Shown in pieces: positions 1 through 11,809 of a stretch of 64,000 nucleotides of DNA (positions are counted from its first letter, which is position 1; each line of letters begins with the position of its first letter). A model generated the notes under the pieces. The model was given only the letters and a program-made list of their open reading frames with translations. It did not search any database and was not told the origin of the DNA. A program made the position numbers and the translations under genes. The DNA is taken from NCBI RefSeq assembly GCF_029873635.1, contig NC_080420.1:57757457-57821456 (forward strand), in the 5' to 3' direction. Source of the DNA: Malania oleifera (lineage: Eukaryota; Streptophyta; Magnoliopsida; Santalales; Ximeniaceae).

Positions 1-2799
1 AACCCTAAATTCTTGTAATTTAAAATTTTAGTTGAGATTTTCAATAGTTTGAAGAAGAAATTGCTATCTTGTACGTTGAATTGGCTTGTATTGAAGTCAA
101 TTTGTTGATTTGGAGCATCGTTGTGGAACCCTGAAATTGAGATTAGGGTTTTTTTTCATGTCTGAATTTTTCATGTATAAATGATGAATGCATATTAAAT
201 TTTTCTTTGTGAATTTTATTATCAATTTGCATGCATATTAAATTTAGTTTTATCTTTGAAGTCATAAGGTTTGAATGGGAAGTTTTTATGTTAGTGTTTA
301 TATTATATTTCAAGATTATTTGAATGTTTAATTAGTAAATGTGTAAATTTTTGAGATTAGAGTTGTATTTAATCTTATGTTTATTTGAATATACAGATGA
401 TGAGTGTGAAAATGTTATTATCAATTTGCATGATTATTAAAATTAGTTCCAATTTTGAAGGCATATACTTCGTATTGAAAATTTTTAATGTTAGGGTTTT
501 TACATAATTTCATAATTATTTGAAGTTTAATCAATTAAAGTGTAAATTTTTTTGTTAGAGTTTTATTTCATCTTATGTTAATTTGAATAAAAAAAATAAT
601 GAATGTGTAAATTTTATTTCAATTTGTGTGACTATTAAATTTAGTTTTAATTTTGTAGTCATATGAAGTGGGGTATGTCATATTGTATCAAGTCATTTAT
701 AATTTAGAGAACCTTACTAAACCACTATGATAAAAGGAAGTCTTTCATGAGCCAATGTTTGAACCAATTTTCGAAGTCAATCTTTCAAACTAATTTTCGT
801 GTCATCTCATGCTTCAGTCTCATTCCATGTTCTCAAATTTATTATTTAGATAAAATATAAAAACTAAAGAAAAGAAATAGAGATTTATATATTTATGAAT
901 CGAAGTAAAAGTAACTTGATACTATTCTTCATGTCGCTTAGTGCAGTTTAAACCATTTTTAAAAAAAATTGACATAAAAAAAGAGACTACAATGTTAATT
1001 TATATATTAAATCTACAAAAAGATGTTAATATATTATTTAGATTTATCGCAAGAGTGGAGCTATTTGACATACTAGAATTAATTTTAAAATAAGTTTATT
1101 TTAGTAAAATTATTATTCCAATTATTCTAAAATTATTTAACTTCTAACCAACATATTAATTTTCAAAATATTGTTTTGATAAAAATCATCATGAAATTTA
1201 TTTTAATATATCTAATTAGATAAGTTTATTGAGAAAATGGAGAAATGTTACTTTAGTCCAACTTTTATATTTTCATCATATTGCTTGTAATAATTTTTTT
1301 ATGTGAAAATCTCTTTTAGATTTTTGACTTTAAAACATATTTTCTGTTGAACCTTTAAAAAAAAAAAAAATGTATGTACCTTCTTTTCAATTTGAATGCT
1401 ATATGTGTACTAAAGATGCAACCCCTCATCCACCTCCTCCTATCACCAAAACCCTTCCTAACCAAAACCTTGTCTAAGAAATGCCAACTAATATGACCAC
1501 ACACTTTCTTAAAATCCAACTTAAAAGAGAACTTTATAGTCCTTCATCCTATGCACATCCTCCACCACCTCATTAGCCACCAAAAATAGAATCCAAAATT
1601 TCCCCACAACCCATAAAAAAGCTGTTTTTGAGAATGAGAAATAATAGTGCTCGAAACTCACATTCAACCTATAAACATTGACCTCACAATGATCTTACAC
1701 ACACTATCACCAAGCTAAATAGGCATAAAATCCTTGACCTTAATTGGACTTCTTTTAGGCTAAAGTGGAATTAATACTCTTACCAATAACCAATCAAAAA
1801 GAATTTGCGAAGAAATTCACAACTTGCCTCTCATGGTCTCATCACATCCCAGTAGTCCTAGAAAAAGTCATATTGTTATATTAGGACAAGGAGCTTTGTC
1901 CCTTACAATCCCAAATAGAGCTACACTCACCTCTTCCTCAAAGTTCTTTCTAGCCATGAAATCCTAATCATAAGGTACAAACTGCCCTCCAAACCCTTAC
2001 ATCATCATAAATAAGCTCAAGAACATGAAACAATATAGGAGAGGAATATGAAGAACAAATAACAATGAAAAATTTCATGAGATTGACATCATCATCCAAA
2101 TGGTAGAAGTTGAAGGGGTAGCCAAACCCTTTCACATGGGTCGCAACATTGTGTCATTTACATAGTAATTGACAATTAAATAAGTTGGCTAATTTTTACT
2201 CCTATCTGATGATGACTACAAACTTAATGGTTCGATTTGAAATGTTCAACTGTGTGCGAACTTAAGCTACAATACTAGAGCAGTTGATGATAATAACATT
2301 GGTTTGAGGTAAAAATTAGAAGTTTTAGCATTTTATAGGCAAACAATTTGTCCTACAATCACATTGTAGTTGAGGATTGTTGTAGAATATTAAGGGGAGA
2401 AATAGTGTTTAAAGTGGGATTCATAAGCTCTTAAGGGATAAAGTAGAGTATCATAAATTTATATACAGTGAATATGATTATCTTAATATGTAAGAGAATT
2501 GATTATAATGAATCAAATTCTAAAAATTAGGGTTTTGTGTTTCTCGTAGGTATTTTTCATTTCAAGAGAGCTGCTCCGAATGGCAGGAAGCTTAAGCAGT
2601 GTTCTAGTAATTGTCCAATTGTATATGAGGGTAAATGATCACAGGAGTGGATGGAGTTGGTTATAGTACTCAAGCAATTGGAAATTATATAATTAAGCAA
2701 ATTATATGATAAGATATATAAATATCTACACATTGATCCAAATTAGTATGCATCACGGGCTACTGCAAGATATCCTATAAAGGGGCTAAATGATATAGT
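1..2799. other. AT-rich region without recognisable gene
   Basis: No open reading frame with recognisable protein similarity was seen on either strand. The sequence is AT-rich with short poly-A runs, for example near 1356. It lies upstream of the MULE remnant and may include that element's 5' non-coding part, but no terminal inverted repeat was identified. Confidence 0.5.
170..665. repeat. Diverged ~200-bp tandem repeat
   Basis: A block containing 'atgatgaatg', 'atcaatttgcatg', 'attaaatttagttt' and 'ttgaagtcat' recurs starting near 178, 396 and 594, giving a period of about 200 bp and two to three diverged copies. The copies carry indels, so this is an old duplication. No function can be assigned. 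Confidence 0.6.
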
Positions 2800-3766
2800 A
2801 TTCTTCCAACATGTTCCTATACAAGATGATTATAGTCTACGCATTACCTTAGACCAATAGAGCTTATGCCCTAATATTTATATTATGGAGTTTTATGTCG
2901 AAACCATATCTCAAATAGTTATTTCGGAAGTTGGTGTCATTGATGATGGGCAAACGTCGATGCCTGCTGAACCATTTTCTCAAGCGCAAGAGGACACCTA
3001 ACTAGAACCTCCTTTGCAACACGTATTTGGTGGAGACAATATGACTAACTTGGAATTGAATAAAGGCCTGAGATCATTATTTCATCCGCCTTCTTGTGGA
3101 ATGTCTGCGTATGACATGGATGAGTAATACAAAAGCAAGAATATTATCACTGATTTATATGCAATTATGAACATTGCATTGAATAAGAGGATCAACATAA
3201 CGAATGATGTCAATTTACAGGATGAGGATAACATCAAGTAGGAAACTTCTGAAGGGTTAAAAGACTTCAACAATTATGCAAACTATATCGTTGGTGCTGG
3301 ATCACTACCCTCCCTCGATCAAATGAATGATGATTTCCATAATAAATGCTTTGTGGACCAACCTCCATTTTAAGCAGACATTGATGTGGAGATTACTAAT
3401 GTGACAATCAAATTGAGCTCCCTATATAGGTTACTCATTGGGATGAGTCATCCAATTTGTGTAAGGGGATGATCTTTGACTCAAAGGATTAGTTGATAGC
3501 TATAGTGCAAATTTATCATGCTTGAACACACCATGACTTCTACATAGTGCAGCCTAACCCACAGTTATGATTTGCTAAGTCTAAGGAGGAATCCAAGTGT
3601 AGATGGAGATTGCGTGCCATGTTGCAGAAAAAACATAATTTATTTGAAATCACTCAATATATCAGATTGTGCACGTGCTTGAACCAAATGTTATTGCAAA
3701 ATCACAGCCAAATTACGTCGTCCCTAATTTTTGGAGAGATTATGAGTATGATCAGGGAAGATACGT
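2800..3766 (+). pseudogene. Mutator-like (MULE) transposase, N-terminal part
   Basis: Conceptual translation with a few stops matches the N-terminal MuDR domain of plant MULE transposases. The recognisable run is at about 3470-3670, where a segment of the type 'F-D-S-K-D..L-I-A-I-V-Q-I-Y-H-A' is followed by 'D-F-Y-I-V-Q-P-N-P', then 'C-R-W-R-L-R-A-M-L-Q-K-K-H' and 'F-E-I-T-Q-Y'. The histidine/cysteine-containing 'HTCLN'-type motif follows at about 3670, then 'M-I-R-E-D-T'. At 3766 the homology stops at the start of an LTR insertion and resumes at 11411. In-frame stops, for example at 3121 and 3239, mark it as dead. The family assignment is from motif recognition, not a search. The N-terminal boundary is approximate. 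Confidence 0.75.
3762..3766. repeat. Left copy of 5-bp target-site duplication TACGT
   Basis: TACGT at 3762-3766 directly precedes an LTR-type TG end (TGTGACGTCC). The same five bases occur at 11406-11410, directly after the other end of the inserted block. Deleting the block with one copy restores a MULE reading frame, so the pair is read as a target duplication. Confidence 0.8.
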
Positions 3767-3994
3767 TGTGACGTCCCCCTTTCAATCGTTGTCACTTTCC
3801 TTATGGGCCTTGCGCCTGTGGCAACAATGGGTACCTATCAAAGCACTCACTGAGATTGAGGCGTTACGTATCGCCGTCCCTCAATTCAGCAAGCCATCAG
3901 GAGGAGAGTCTTAGGTTCTAGCAGTAGCTAACGACACCTCCGCTTCCAAAAGCTAGAATGCTAATTATGGCTACCTAAGGACCTGAAAAACATT

Positions 3995-4020
3995 TATATA
4001 TATATATATATATATATATT
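3995..4020. repeat. (TA)n microsatellite
   Basis: Alternating TA run inside the LTR; low complexity only. Confidence 0.85.
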
Positions 4021-5227
4021 CGGGGTGTGACATACCAGTGTTATTTTACATACTTCATAGCACTATAAAATACGATACAATTCGAAACTTTATATACAGA
4101 ATCATACTTATACATACAGTTCAATACAGTTCCAGTATTTTCAAAAAAACCATTCCAGTACATACGATACCCAAAACATATGGTTAGTGTCGTCACACTA
4201 GTTCGCAACTACACAAGGTCACCTCGTCTCACAGCGATTACATTGCTATATACGCAACTATGCTGCGACGAATGAGGCCCAATAGTGATTACATTGCTTT
4301 ATACGCAACTACACAAGGTCACCTAGCCTCACAGCGATTACATTGCTATACACACAACTACGCTGCGATGACCTAGGCCTACAGTGATTACATTGCTACA
4401 TATGGTGTAGAACACACCCTTCGGTGACTAGCTGGAACATACTGGTGATATTTCACACCTCGGATATAGAGCCAGCCACTCTTGCCTATGGTAGTTAACC
4501 AATACATGGCTGTTTTACAAATCCCTGGAATCATTTTGGAACTCACGTTCCTATACATTTCAGCGTACGGTAATTAGCTGCCACATAACTGTTTTACAAA
4601 TACCTAGAACAATTACATACAACCATACATACCACACTTATTTGGTTCACGGAAAATCATATCAATTACAAATCCTAGTATACAGTCTATACAAATATGG
4701 ATTACGGTCACCTCAATAATACAGTTTTAGCACAACTAATGGTTTTCCAAACAAAGTAGAGATGATACTCGAAATCCCCAATTTTCCCAAAAGCTGTAAC
4801 CGGAAAATCCCGCATTTTTACCCGAAAGATTTCCCCAAATAAGTTACCAAAACATACATACGATCGTAGCCTACAAGCTTACCGATCCCGATTTCGAAAA
4901 TAAACTGATATAAACTGAATCCCCTTACCTTAATCCGAATTCCAACTGCGAACTCTACAGTCCCCAAAACTACAGACCGAGACTCCAAAACCTACAAACC
5001 ACAGTACAATACAGGCTTACAATCCATACTACTACACATTTACTAAATCAGAAATGAAAATCAAGTCTTAATTGATTTTAACCCGAAACCTGAAATCGCT
5101 CGAAACGAGATTCCGATCCACTAGAAATGTAGAGAATTCTTCACTAATCCTCGCAATAAATTTGGATTTGTGATTCAAGCGAAAAATGGCAAAGAAATCG
5201 AGGAGAGAGAAAGAGAGCTTCGAATTC

Positions 5228-5261
<34 letters not shown>

Positions 5262-5574
5262 AAGGAAACTTAGTCCCAAAGCAACCCAAAATCTCATTTA
5301 TAGCACCTTTGACCCAAGTGGATTCATCGATGAATTGATGTCCTCGTCGATGAATTCTCCACTAGCCTCGTCGACGGATCGGCAGCCTCGTCGACGAGCT
5401 AAATATTTCAAAATTTCTTGGGCCTCTCGGCATTTACCCGTCGACGAGGTTTTGAATTTCGTCAACGAGAAGTCTTCAACCTTCGTCAACGAATTATGGC
5501 CTCATTGACGAAGTCTGTGTAAATTCCATTTTTACCCCTTGTAAACACCCCATTTTTACCCAAGCCCAATATAT

Positions 5575-5606
5575 GTATTACTATTATTATTATTATTTTT
5601 ATTTTA

Positions 5607-5637
<31 letters not shown>

Positions 5638-5858
5638 TTATTTATTCTTATTATTATTATTAATTTTCACTATTATTATTATTATTATTATTTTCTTTAT
5701 TATTATTATTATTATTTTTCATTAGTATTATTAATATTACTTTATTTTTATTTTTTACGTCTATTTTATTATTATTATTATTTATTATTTTCATTATTAT
5801 TTTTATTATTTTTATTATCATTATTATTAGTATTTTTATTACTATTATTACTATTATC

Positions 5859-5906
<48 letters not shown>

Positions 5907-6046
5907 TATTATTGACACTATTTTTAATTATTATTATTATTAGTATTTTTACCTTTATTATTACTATTATTATTATTATTTTATTTATTTATCTTTGTTA
6001 TTACTATTATTATTATTATTTTATTATTATTATTATTATTTTTACC

Positions 6047-6084
<38 letters not shown>

Positions 6085-6105
6085 TCCTTATAACCATAAT
6101 AGTAG
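5575..6105. repeat. (TTA)n-rich low-complexity tract
   Basis: Over 500 bp of nearly continuous TTA/TTTA trinucleotide sequence, with interruptions. All long open frames here are repeat translations (poly-I/L/Y), not genes. Confidence 0.9.
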
Positions 6106-6689
6106 TATATATTATTTCCAAAAAAAGAAAAATACCAAAAACCGAAAAAGGAAATGTTTTTAGGATTTTTTTTCAAAAATTATTTTTATAAGAGGGGACG
6201 GCTATACACATCGCCGGGGGGGGGGGGAGCGCAGCCGAGCAAAAAGAAAAGAATTTTTTTTCTTCTTCTTCTTCTTCTTCTTCTTCTTCTTCCCGGAGAC
6301 CATACTCTCTCATTCTCCACTCCGACCACACTTCCAGCTTCACCAACCCTCTCATACTAACAGCCTCACCACACCACAGCACCCCATCAACTCCGGTCGG
6401 CCACCACAGCCGAGAACCCCCTCGGCAAATCTCTCATCTGCTGCAACCATTATAGCACCCGAACTCCATACAAGTCCAAAGCCTCCACCTTTCCTCCGAA
6501 GACCATCACATCCACCACGATTCCAGCAACCCAGCCGAACGCCGGCCACCACTCCTGCTGAATCTGCTGCACCGACCATCCTCCACACTAAACAGCCACA
6601 GCAACCCGAGAGGCTACTCCAAACCACTGCTGGCCTGCTAGCTAACACCCGGCGGTCGCTCCAGTTGCCGAACTCGTGCTCTAGCCACC

Positions 6690-7040
6690 ACTTTGCAGTC
6701 CCCCAGATCCCAGTAGCAGCGACTCCAGCCGCGAGTTCCGGCGGCGAAACCTCCCAGCGTCGTCACTCTCTGCAACCTCCGGCGACACCACTCAAGGCCA
6801 CTGGTTCCTCCGGCCACTCTTGCTCCCGGCAAGACCCCCAGCAGCAGCGACTCTAGCTTCGAGTTCCGGCGGCGAAACCTCCCAGCGTCGTCACTCTCTG
6901 CAACCTCCGGCGACACCACTCACGGCCACTGGTTCCTCCGGCCACTCTTGCTCCCGGCAAGACCCCCAGCAGCAGCGACTCCAGCTTCGAGTTCCGACGG
7001 CGAAACCTCCCACCGTCGGCACTCCCTGCAACACGAGAAC
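6690..7040. repeat. 128-bp GC-rich tandem repeat, ~2.7 copies
   Basis: Unit starts at 6721, 6849 and 6977 are each spaced exactly 128 bp. Each begins with 'gcgactc' followed by 'gagttcc' and 'cggcgaaacctccca'. The copies are close to identical, so the array is young or homogenised. It lies inside the solo LTR. Open frames on both strands across it are by-products of the GC-rich repeat. Confidence 0.85.
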
Positions 7041-8822
7041 ACCACTGTGAGTTTCCCTGCCCTCTGCAAGCCGGCCACAACACACACACACCCAAGTCCT
7101 TTACCCAGATTCCTGCACATACTGCACATATAAATTATTTATTTATTTGCCATTATTATAGTAAGTTTTTTTATGTTGTAATGTTATTTATGTGTTTTAA
7201 TGTTGTAATTCTTGCAGGTATGTATTTATTTATGTTTTATTGTTAATATTTGAAACACAATTATTGTCTTGAATATTTATTTATTGTTTTTGTTGTGTTG
7301 ATATTATAATATTTTAAGTGCAATGTATTTAGTTGTTTTGTATATTTATTCATGATTTCTTTGTTGATTTCGTAACATTTAATATATAATAGTTATTCCA
7401 TTTGCTTGTATTGTATTTAGAATTTTTATCATTATTGTTAATTTTAATATGTAATATGTTAGTGTTTTAGGGTTTATTTTGTTGTCATTATAATACTTAG
7501 TGTGTAATATATTCATCTTATTGGCTTATATGTTCATTTATAGTTCTTTGTTTTTATTGTAATATTTAATGGGTAATATATTTATCTTATTGGATTGTGT
7601 AATTATTTAGGGTTTTTATTATTATTATTATTGTATTATTTAATGTGTAATGTGATTATTTCATTTACTTGCATAATTATTTAGGGTATTCTTAATCATT
7701 ATTTTTATTATTTAATGTTGCTCCCATATTTATCATTTTATATTATTGCTTACTAATGTTAAAGCTTATTTGTTCCCATATTTATCCTTGCATATTTGCA
7801 TATTGATTTTAGAATTGATTGTTTCCATAATTCCATTATTTTGTTGTCATACTCATAATCGTGTAATTACATACTAACTTTAGAATAATTTGTTTCCATA
7901 TTGTATAGTTTACATTTTAAATTGTAGGATTGATTTGTTTCTTTAATTATTTCCATATTGTAAATGTTATCATTAATTGTACGTTAATATTAAGACAAGT
8001 ATTGTATTATTAAGATATACCTTTTTATTATTAATATTATTATGGCTACAACTATTATCTTTATCATTATATACATATACATACATATATTTTTAGAATT
8101 GTGTCATTAGTGTATATCCTACTGCGTGTTATTATTATTATTATCTTTCTTGTGCAGGTATATATATATATGTTAAAGTAGGTGTTATTATTACTATTAC
8201 GTTATGTACATATATCTAAGTTAAGTCTTATTATTATTATTATTATCATGGTGTGCATTCTTCATAATTGCAGTATTTATTTTCTTTAAGTAATTTATAT
8301 TATATTTTTATTTCTATATCATTATACTTATTTTTTATAAGATATTTTCTCGATATTCCAATCCCTATGATTTTATTGCGGGGGTATGAGCTTTCGGGCA
8401 TCACGTACCCTAAGCTCTGAGGGAATATATACATGTATATATTTATTTATTTATTTTTTACATGTATTTATAAATTCATAAAAAGGAGTAATTTAAATAA
8501 TTATTAGATTAACTTAGGGATAATTTCAAATTAATTAGGTACCGTTCGTAAGAACGGGCGCGTAGGGGGTGCTCGTACCTTCCCCTCGCGTAACCGAACT
8601 CCCGGCCCCAACTCTGGTAATGTAGACCGATTCTACCCCTAACGGGGTAGTAATCATATGTTCTAACCGCACTAAAGGTTAGTGGCGACTCCAAAATTCC
8701 ATGTTTTCCTTGAAATATTAAAATGATTTTAATTTCTCCGCACGGGGCACACGCGCTCCCGGGACGCCGCGATACCCCTCTTTTACATAATAAACCCGTA
8801 TATCACGGTTTGGGTTCTTACA

Positions 8823-10450
8823 GGGGTACGGGCTGAGATTTTGATATATTTGCCGATGTACGGGCCGAGCTATACATATGATTTGCCAGCGTATGGGTCG
8901 AGCTATGGATGTGATTTGCTAGCGTATGAGCTGTGCTATGAATGTGATTTTTCGGTGTACGAGCCGAGTTATAAATGATTTGCGAGTGTACGGGCCGTGC
9001 TATGGATATGATTTGTTAGTGTACGGGCCGAGCTATGGTAAAATGTGAAATACCGGCGTACGGGCAGATGATTTTCATGATATACGTATATACGCAAAAT
9101 GATATGATTGATTTGATAATTTATGATATGAAATATCCATATATCACGGTTTCAGTATATGTTATATGATATTAGAACCTGGTTGGCTTGGTCTAGGCTA
9201 GCACTTGCACGGTACCATTGCTATGTGCCCATGGTCATCATGATCATGATATTTGTGTTAACGCCGCTGTAAAGAGTGGTGTGAGATTTGATGGTTGATG
9301 TGGTTTTTAAGAAGTGTGTGAGCGCCCCTAGTGTACGAACCAGGTCTAGCAGACTCATCAAACTTACAGACTATACTTTTGACTTGGCAGTGGTTAGCCA
9401 ACCATTGTCAGGTCCCGCTTTCGGGCCACACAACCCAGACATGTGGGGGTAATACATGACAATAGCCAGCTAACCTACCAGGATTGTTTTCGTATTATTA
9501 TTTATATGAGATGAATTATGCTATGGAAACCATTATGTTCTGCCATGTTTAATTATACATGTTTTCCTAGAAATGATGTATATATAGTTTTACTGGTTAC
9601 GTTTATGATTATATGTATATCACAGAAATGCTCATGTTGCCACACACTAGTGTTAGTTTATTTCCCTTACTGAGAGGTGTCTCACCCCAAAATTCTATAA
9701 ACATTTCAGGAGCTCCTGATAGGAGAGCGGGTAAAGCCTCGCTGATCTAGTACTGTTGATCTGCCCTTCTAGAAGAGTAAGTATTTTGATAGGGTCAGAC
9801 GTTTTTTGTGGGATGGCCCTAGATATCTTTTGGGTTGTGTACTGTGTGTATATAAATACAGTGGTTGTAGTAACTCTGGTATTGTGATGGATGATTTCGT
9901 ATTTATGATATTAAAATTACATGTTTCCTTCTACTTAGGCTTCCGCATTATGTTTCTGATGTATCCCTGGTACCCACGGGTCCAGGTGGATTATGATCTG
10001 CTGAGTTTTGTGAAATTGATTTTATTATTATAAAAAAAATATGAAAATTAAGCAGGTCATCACAGTTTGGTAAAAGAGCAAAGGGGTAGTTACCCCTGAT
10101 CCTCAGGAACTCTCGCTTATGAATGATTGTGGCGAAGTACTAGGTACGGGTTTTTGTACCTAGGTCGTCGGGATGGTTTTTGTAGACACTTGGGGTATGT
10201 TTTGTATTATGGGGATGTATATCCTAGCTTATATAGACTCTTGTATGATATTGATTATGTATAAAAGACTGTATTCTGCTGCGTATTTTGATTAGCATGA
10301 ATCTTTCCATGTATGTATATGGGGCATCCATTCACCCCACGGGGTCGTACCCTCTTTTGTATCGTATCATATGTGTCTTAAATTGATACAGAGACAGGTT
10401 AGGTTACTAAATTCACACTTGGGACCCACCTGTGGGTTCGGGGCGTGACA
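8823..10450 (+). mobile_element. LTR-like segment, plus orientation
   Basis: This segment runs in the opposite direction to its neighbours. It contains 'cccttactgagaggtgtctcacccc' near 9664, the reverse complement of the 'gagacacctctcagtaagg' block found in minus-oriented LTRs at 47089 and 57631. It ends GGTTCGGGGCGTGACA, the mirror of the LTR start TGTCACGCCCCGAACC at 55244. The 5' end is missing. It carries the 33-bp minisatellite at its left edge. Confidence 0.65.
8826..9070. repeat. 33-bp minisatellite, 8 units
   Basis: The core 'gtacgggccgagctat' recurs with starts at 8826, 8858, 8891, 8924, 8957, 8988, 9021 and 9058, so spacing is 31-33 bp (37 at the last). Units are diverged and directly abutting, with no spacers. 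Confidence 0.85.
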
Positions 10451-10975
10451 CGCCGGTTTTCCATTATAAAAATCCATATCATTAACACATTCCCAGAAAA
10501 CATTATTTCATAACAATTTCTACTTATGCCACACAAAACAGGTTTTTCATATATTTAACATACCATCATTTTCAACAGTATTTCCCAAATATAAATCATA
10601 TATAAATATATTTTTTTTCTTGAAATCAAATTTTATAATATTATACATACTTTTCATTAAATACTAGCTTAGTTTATCCCCTAAATCAAACACTCCTACA
10701 CTCGCAGGGTTCTCTGTTCAACACCCTGAAAAAAACATTCCCCAGAACTAAAGTTCAGTATTTCTATGCATACAACACTTTCTACAACTGTCAAATAGGC
10801 AAATACTGAGTAGAAAGCCTTACCCTGGATTTGGGATGGTTTCCAACTCAGCCCCACCAAAGATCCGCTCTAGCAGACTTGTAGAGAACTTTCCCAGAAG
10901 CGTCGTGGTGGCTTCAGATCGTCAAACTGGCAGAAATCCAGCCCAAAAACTTAGAAAGAAGGAGAAGAAACGAGG

Positions 10976-11009
<34 letters not shown>

Positions 11010-11405
11010 TATGCGCAGAAAATGAACTGAAAAATCATGTTTAACCCTATTTATACTGCGGGATTCGTCGACGAACCACGTCACCTCGTCGACGAGTCCT
11101 GTAGAAAGTTCGTCGACGAACTTCAACCCTCATCGACGAATTTCAGGCTTCCAAAAATCCTCTCTCGGTATCTTCTCGTCGACGAGACGGAACTTCATCG
11201 ACAAGATCTTGAAGAACCCTCATCAATGAAACCCCTATGTTCTTCGATGAGGCCTGGAAAATATCTCGGGATTATCTCATCCAAAATACAACATCGTCAA
11301 TGAACGCAAAGCGTTCGTCAATAAAGTCGACTGCCTCCTTTTGTTCCTGTTTCCAATTCCCTTTCTTCTTATTATTTAAATACCATTATTCTTCGGGTCG
11401 TTACG
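10451..11405 (-). mobile_element. LTR, minus orientation, 5' end type TGTAACGACCC
   Basis: Read on the minus strand it begins CGTAACGACCCGAAG (original TGTAAC... inferred). It carries a GA run at 10978-11008 and a cluster of TCGTCGACGA palindromes (11065-11330). It forms the right edge of the composite insertion and is followed by the TACGT duplication. It has no coding potential. Sequence similarity to the left LTR is limited to the palindrome and GA parts, so it may be a different LTR subfamily. Confidence 0.55.
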
Positions 11406-11745
11406 TACGTCTACTTCAATCGATACATTAAAAGAATTCTTATATCGTCACTTCGAATATTCTATATTGTACATGAAGGTGTGGTTGGTAAAATAGAAGG
11501 TTATTGCTCAAATCTTCAGTGATTGGGAGATCTCATGTTAAACCTTTGTGAAATGGATAAAAGCGATGTGCGCAAACAATCCCAGTACTGTTGTTAAATG
11601 GAGGTGGAGAAATACTCTAAAGTATGAAAATTCAGCCATGTTCGTATTTATTTTTTGGTCATTTGCGACGTCAATAGAGAGTTTTTGTTATTTCCCACCT
11701 ACTATATGTTTAAATAGTGAATCAATAACCTTGTTTTCTACCTAA
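11406..11745 (+). pseudogene. MULE transposase, continuation
   Basis: After the second TACGT the frame resumes with residues of the type 'S-I-D-T-L-K-E-F-L-Y-R-H-F', then 'Y-M-K-V-W-L-V-K', an in-frame stop (11487), 'I-F-S-D-W-E', 'N-N-P-S-T-V-V-K-W' and 'F-W-S-F-A-T-S-I-E-S-F'. In plant MULE transposases this is the stretch between the N-terminal domain and the catalytic core. The core itself (the 'IDGTHLYGKY'-type motif) is not found downstream, so the catalytic region is lost. The piece connects to 2800-3766 when the LTR block is removed. Confidence 0.75.
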
Positions 11746-11809
11746 TGTTCTTACATTGTTTGATTTTAGTTAGTTAGTGATATGTATTTATCTTCTCCTC
11801 TTTGTAGCA

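Larger units (their letters stand above)
5540..8774. mobile_element. Solo LTR (about 3.2 kb), nested, possibly Tat/Ogre-like
   Basis: This block starts TGTAAACACCCC and ends ...GACGCCGCGATA. It is flanked by CCCCT at 5535-5539 and at 8775-8779. Removing the block with one CCCCT gives a junction that lines up with the intact relative at 57023-57075 ('cccctctcttattaattt' there, 'cccctcttttacataata' here). It contains a long TTA-rich tract, a GC-rich tandem repeat and, near 8540-8780, a GC-rich end with 'ttagtggcgactcc', which I associate with long-LTR Tat/Ogre-type gypsy elements. No coding region is visible. The expected terminal CA reads TA, consistent with C-to-T decay. Lineage is tentative; the insertion boundaries are well supported. 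Confidence 0.7.
3767..8822 (-). mobile_element. Gypsy LTR, minus orientation, split by a solo LTR
   Basis: From about 3935 onward the sequence parallels the LTRs at 46680-48514 and 57220-59041. It has the 'gcttcc...gctagaatgctaatt' block, 'ctgaaaaacattt', a tandem 'acagcgattacattgct' block (4200-4400), the 'gagagagag' tract near 5230 and the TCGTCGACGA palindromes (5320-5510). It is interrupted at 5540-8774. The remaining end (8775-8822) reads 'tatcacggtttgggttcttaca', matching the end of the LTR at 57075. Without the insertion it is about 1.8 kb, the size of the related LTRs. The first ~170 bp do not match those LTRs, so the 5' part may belong to another element. Confidence 0.6.
3767..11405 (-). 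mobile_element. Composite gypsy-type LTR insertion within the MULE
   Basis: This 7.6-kb block is bounded by TGTGACGTCC on the left and GGTCGTTACG on the right (a decayed ...ACA end), flanked by TACGT duplications. Inside there are, in order, a minus-oriented LTR (itself split by a solo LTR), a plus-oriented LTR-like segment ending GGGGCGTGACA, and a second minus-oriented LTR. I see no gag or pol coding sequence. Several parts resemble the 1.8-kb LTRs of the gypsy element at 46680-59041. The outer block probably started as a single LTR element that collapsed through later insertions and recombination. The internal history is inferred; the outer target duplication is direct. Confidence 0.6.

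Noticed and set aside
1..10. Telomere-like 'aaccctaaa' at the window start
   Set aside because: A single partial unit; no array.
5912..7133. Several open frames of 60-100 codons on both strands
   Set aside because: Translations of the TTA tract and of the 128-bp GC-rich repeat; unrelated frames are open simultaneously.
8826..9070. Regular 33-bp repeats resembling a CRISPR array
   Set aside because: Units abut with no unique spacers, the repeats are diverged, and the context is a plant LTR.
9806..10033. 75-codon open frame with a hydrophobic C-terminal part
   Set aside because: Lies within an LTR-like segment; no similarity recognised and no related frame in other LTR copies here.
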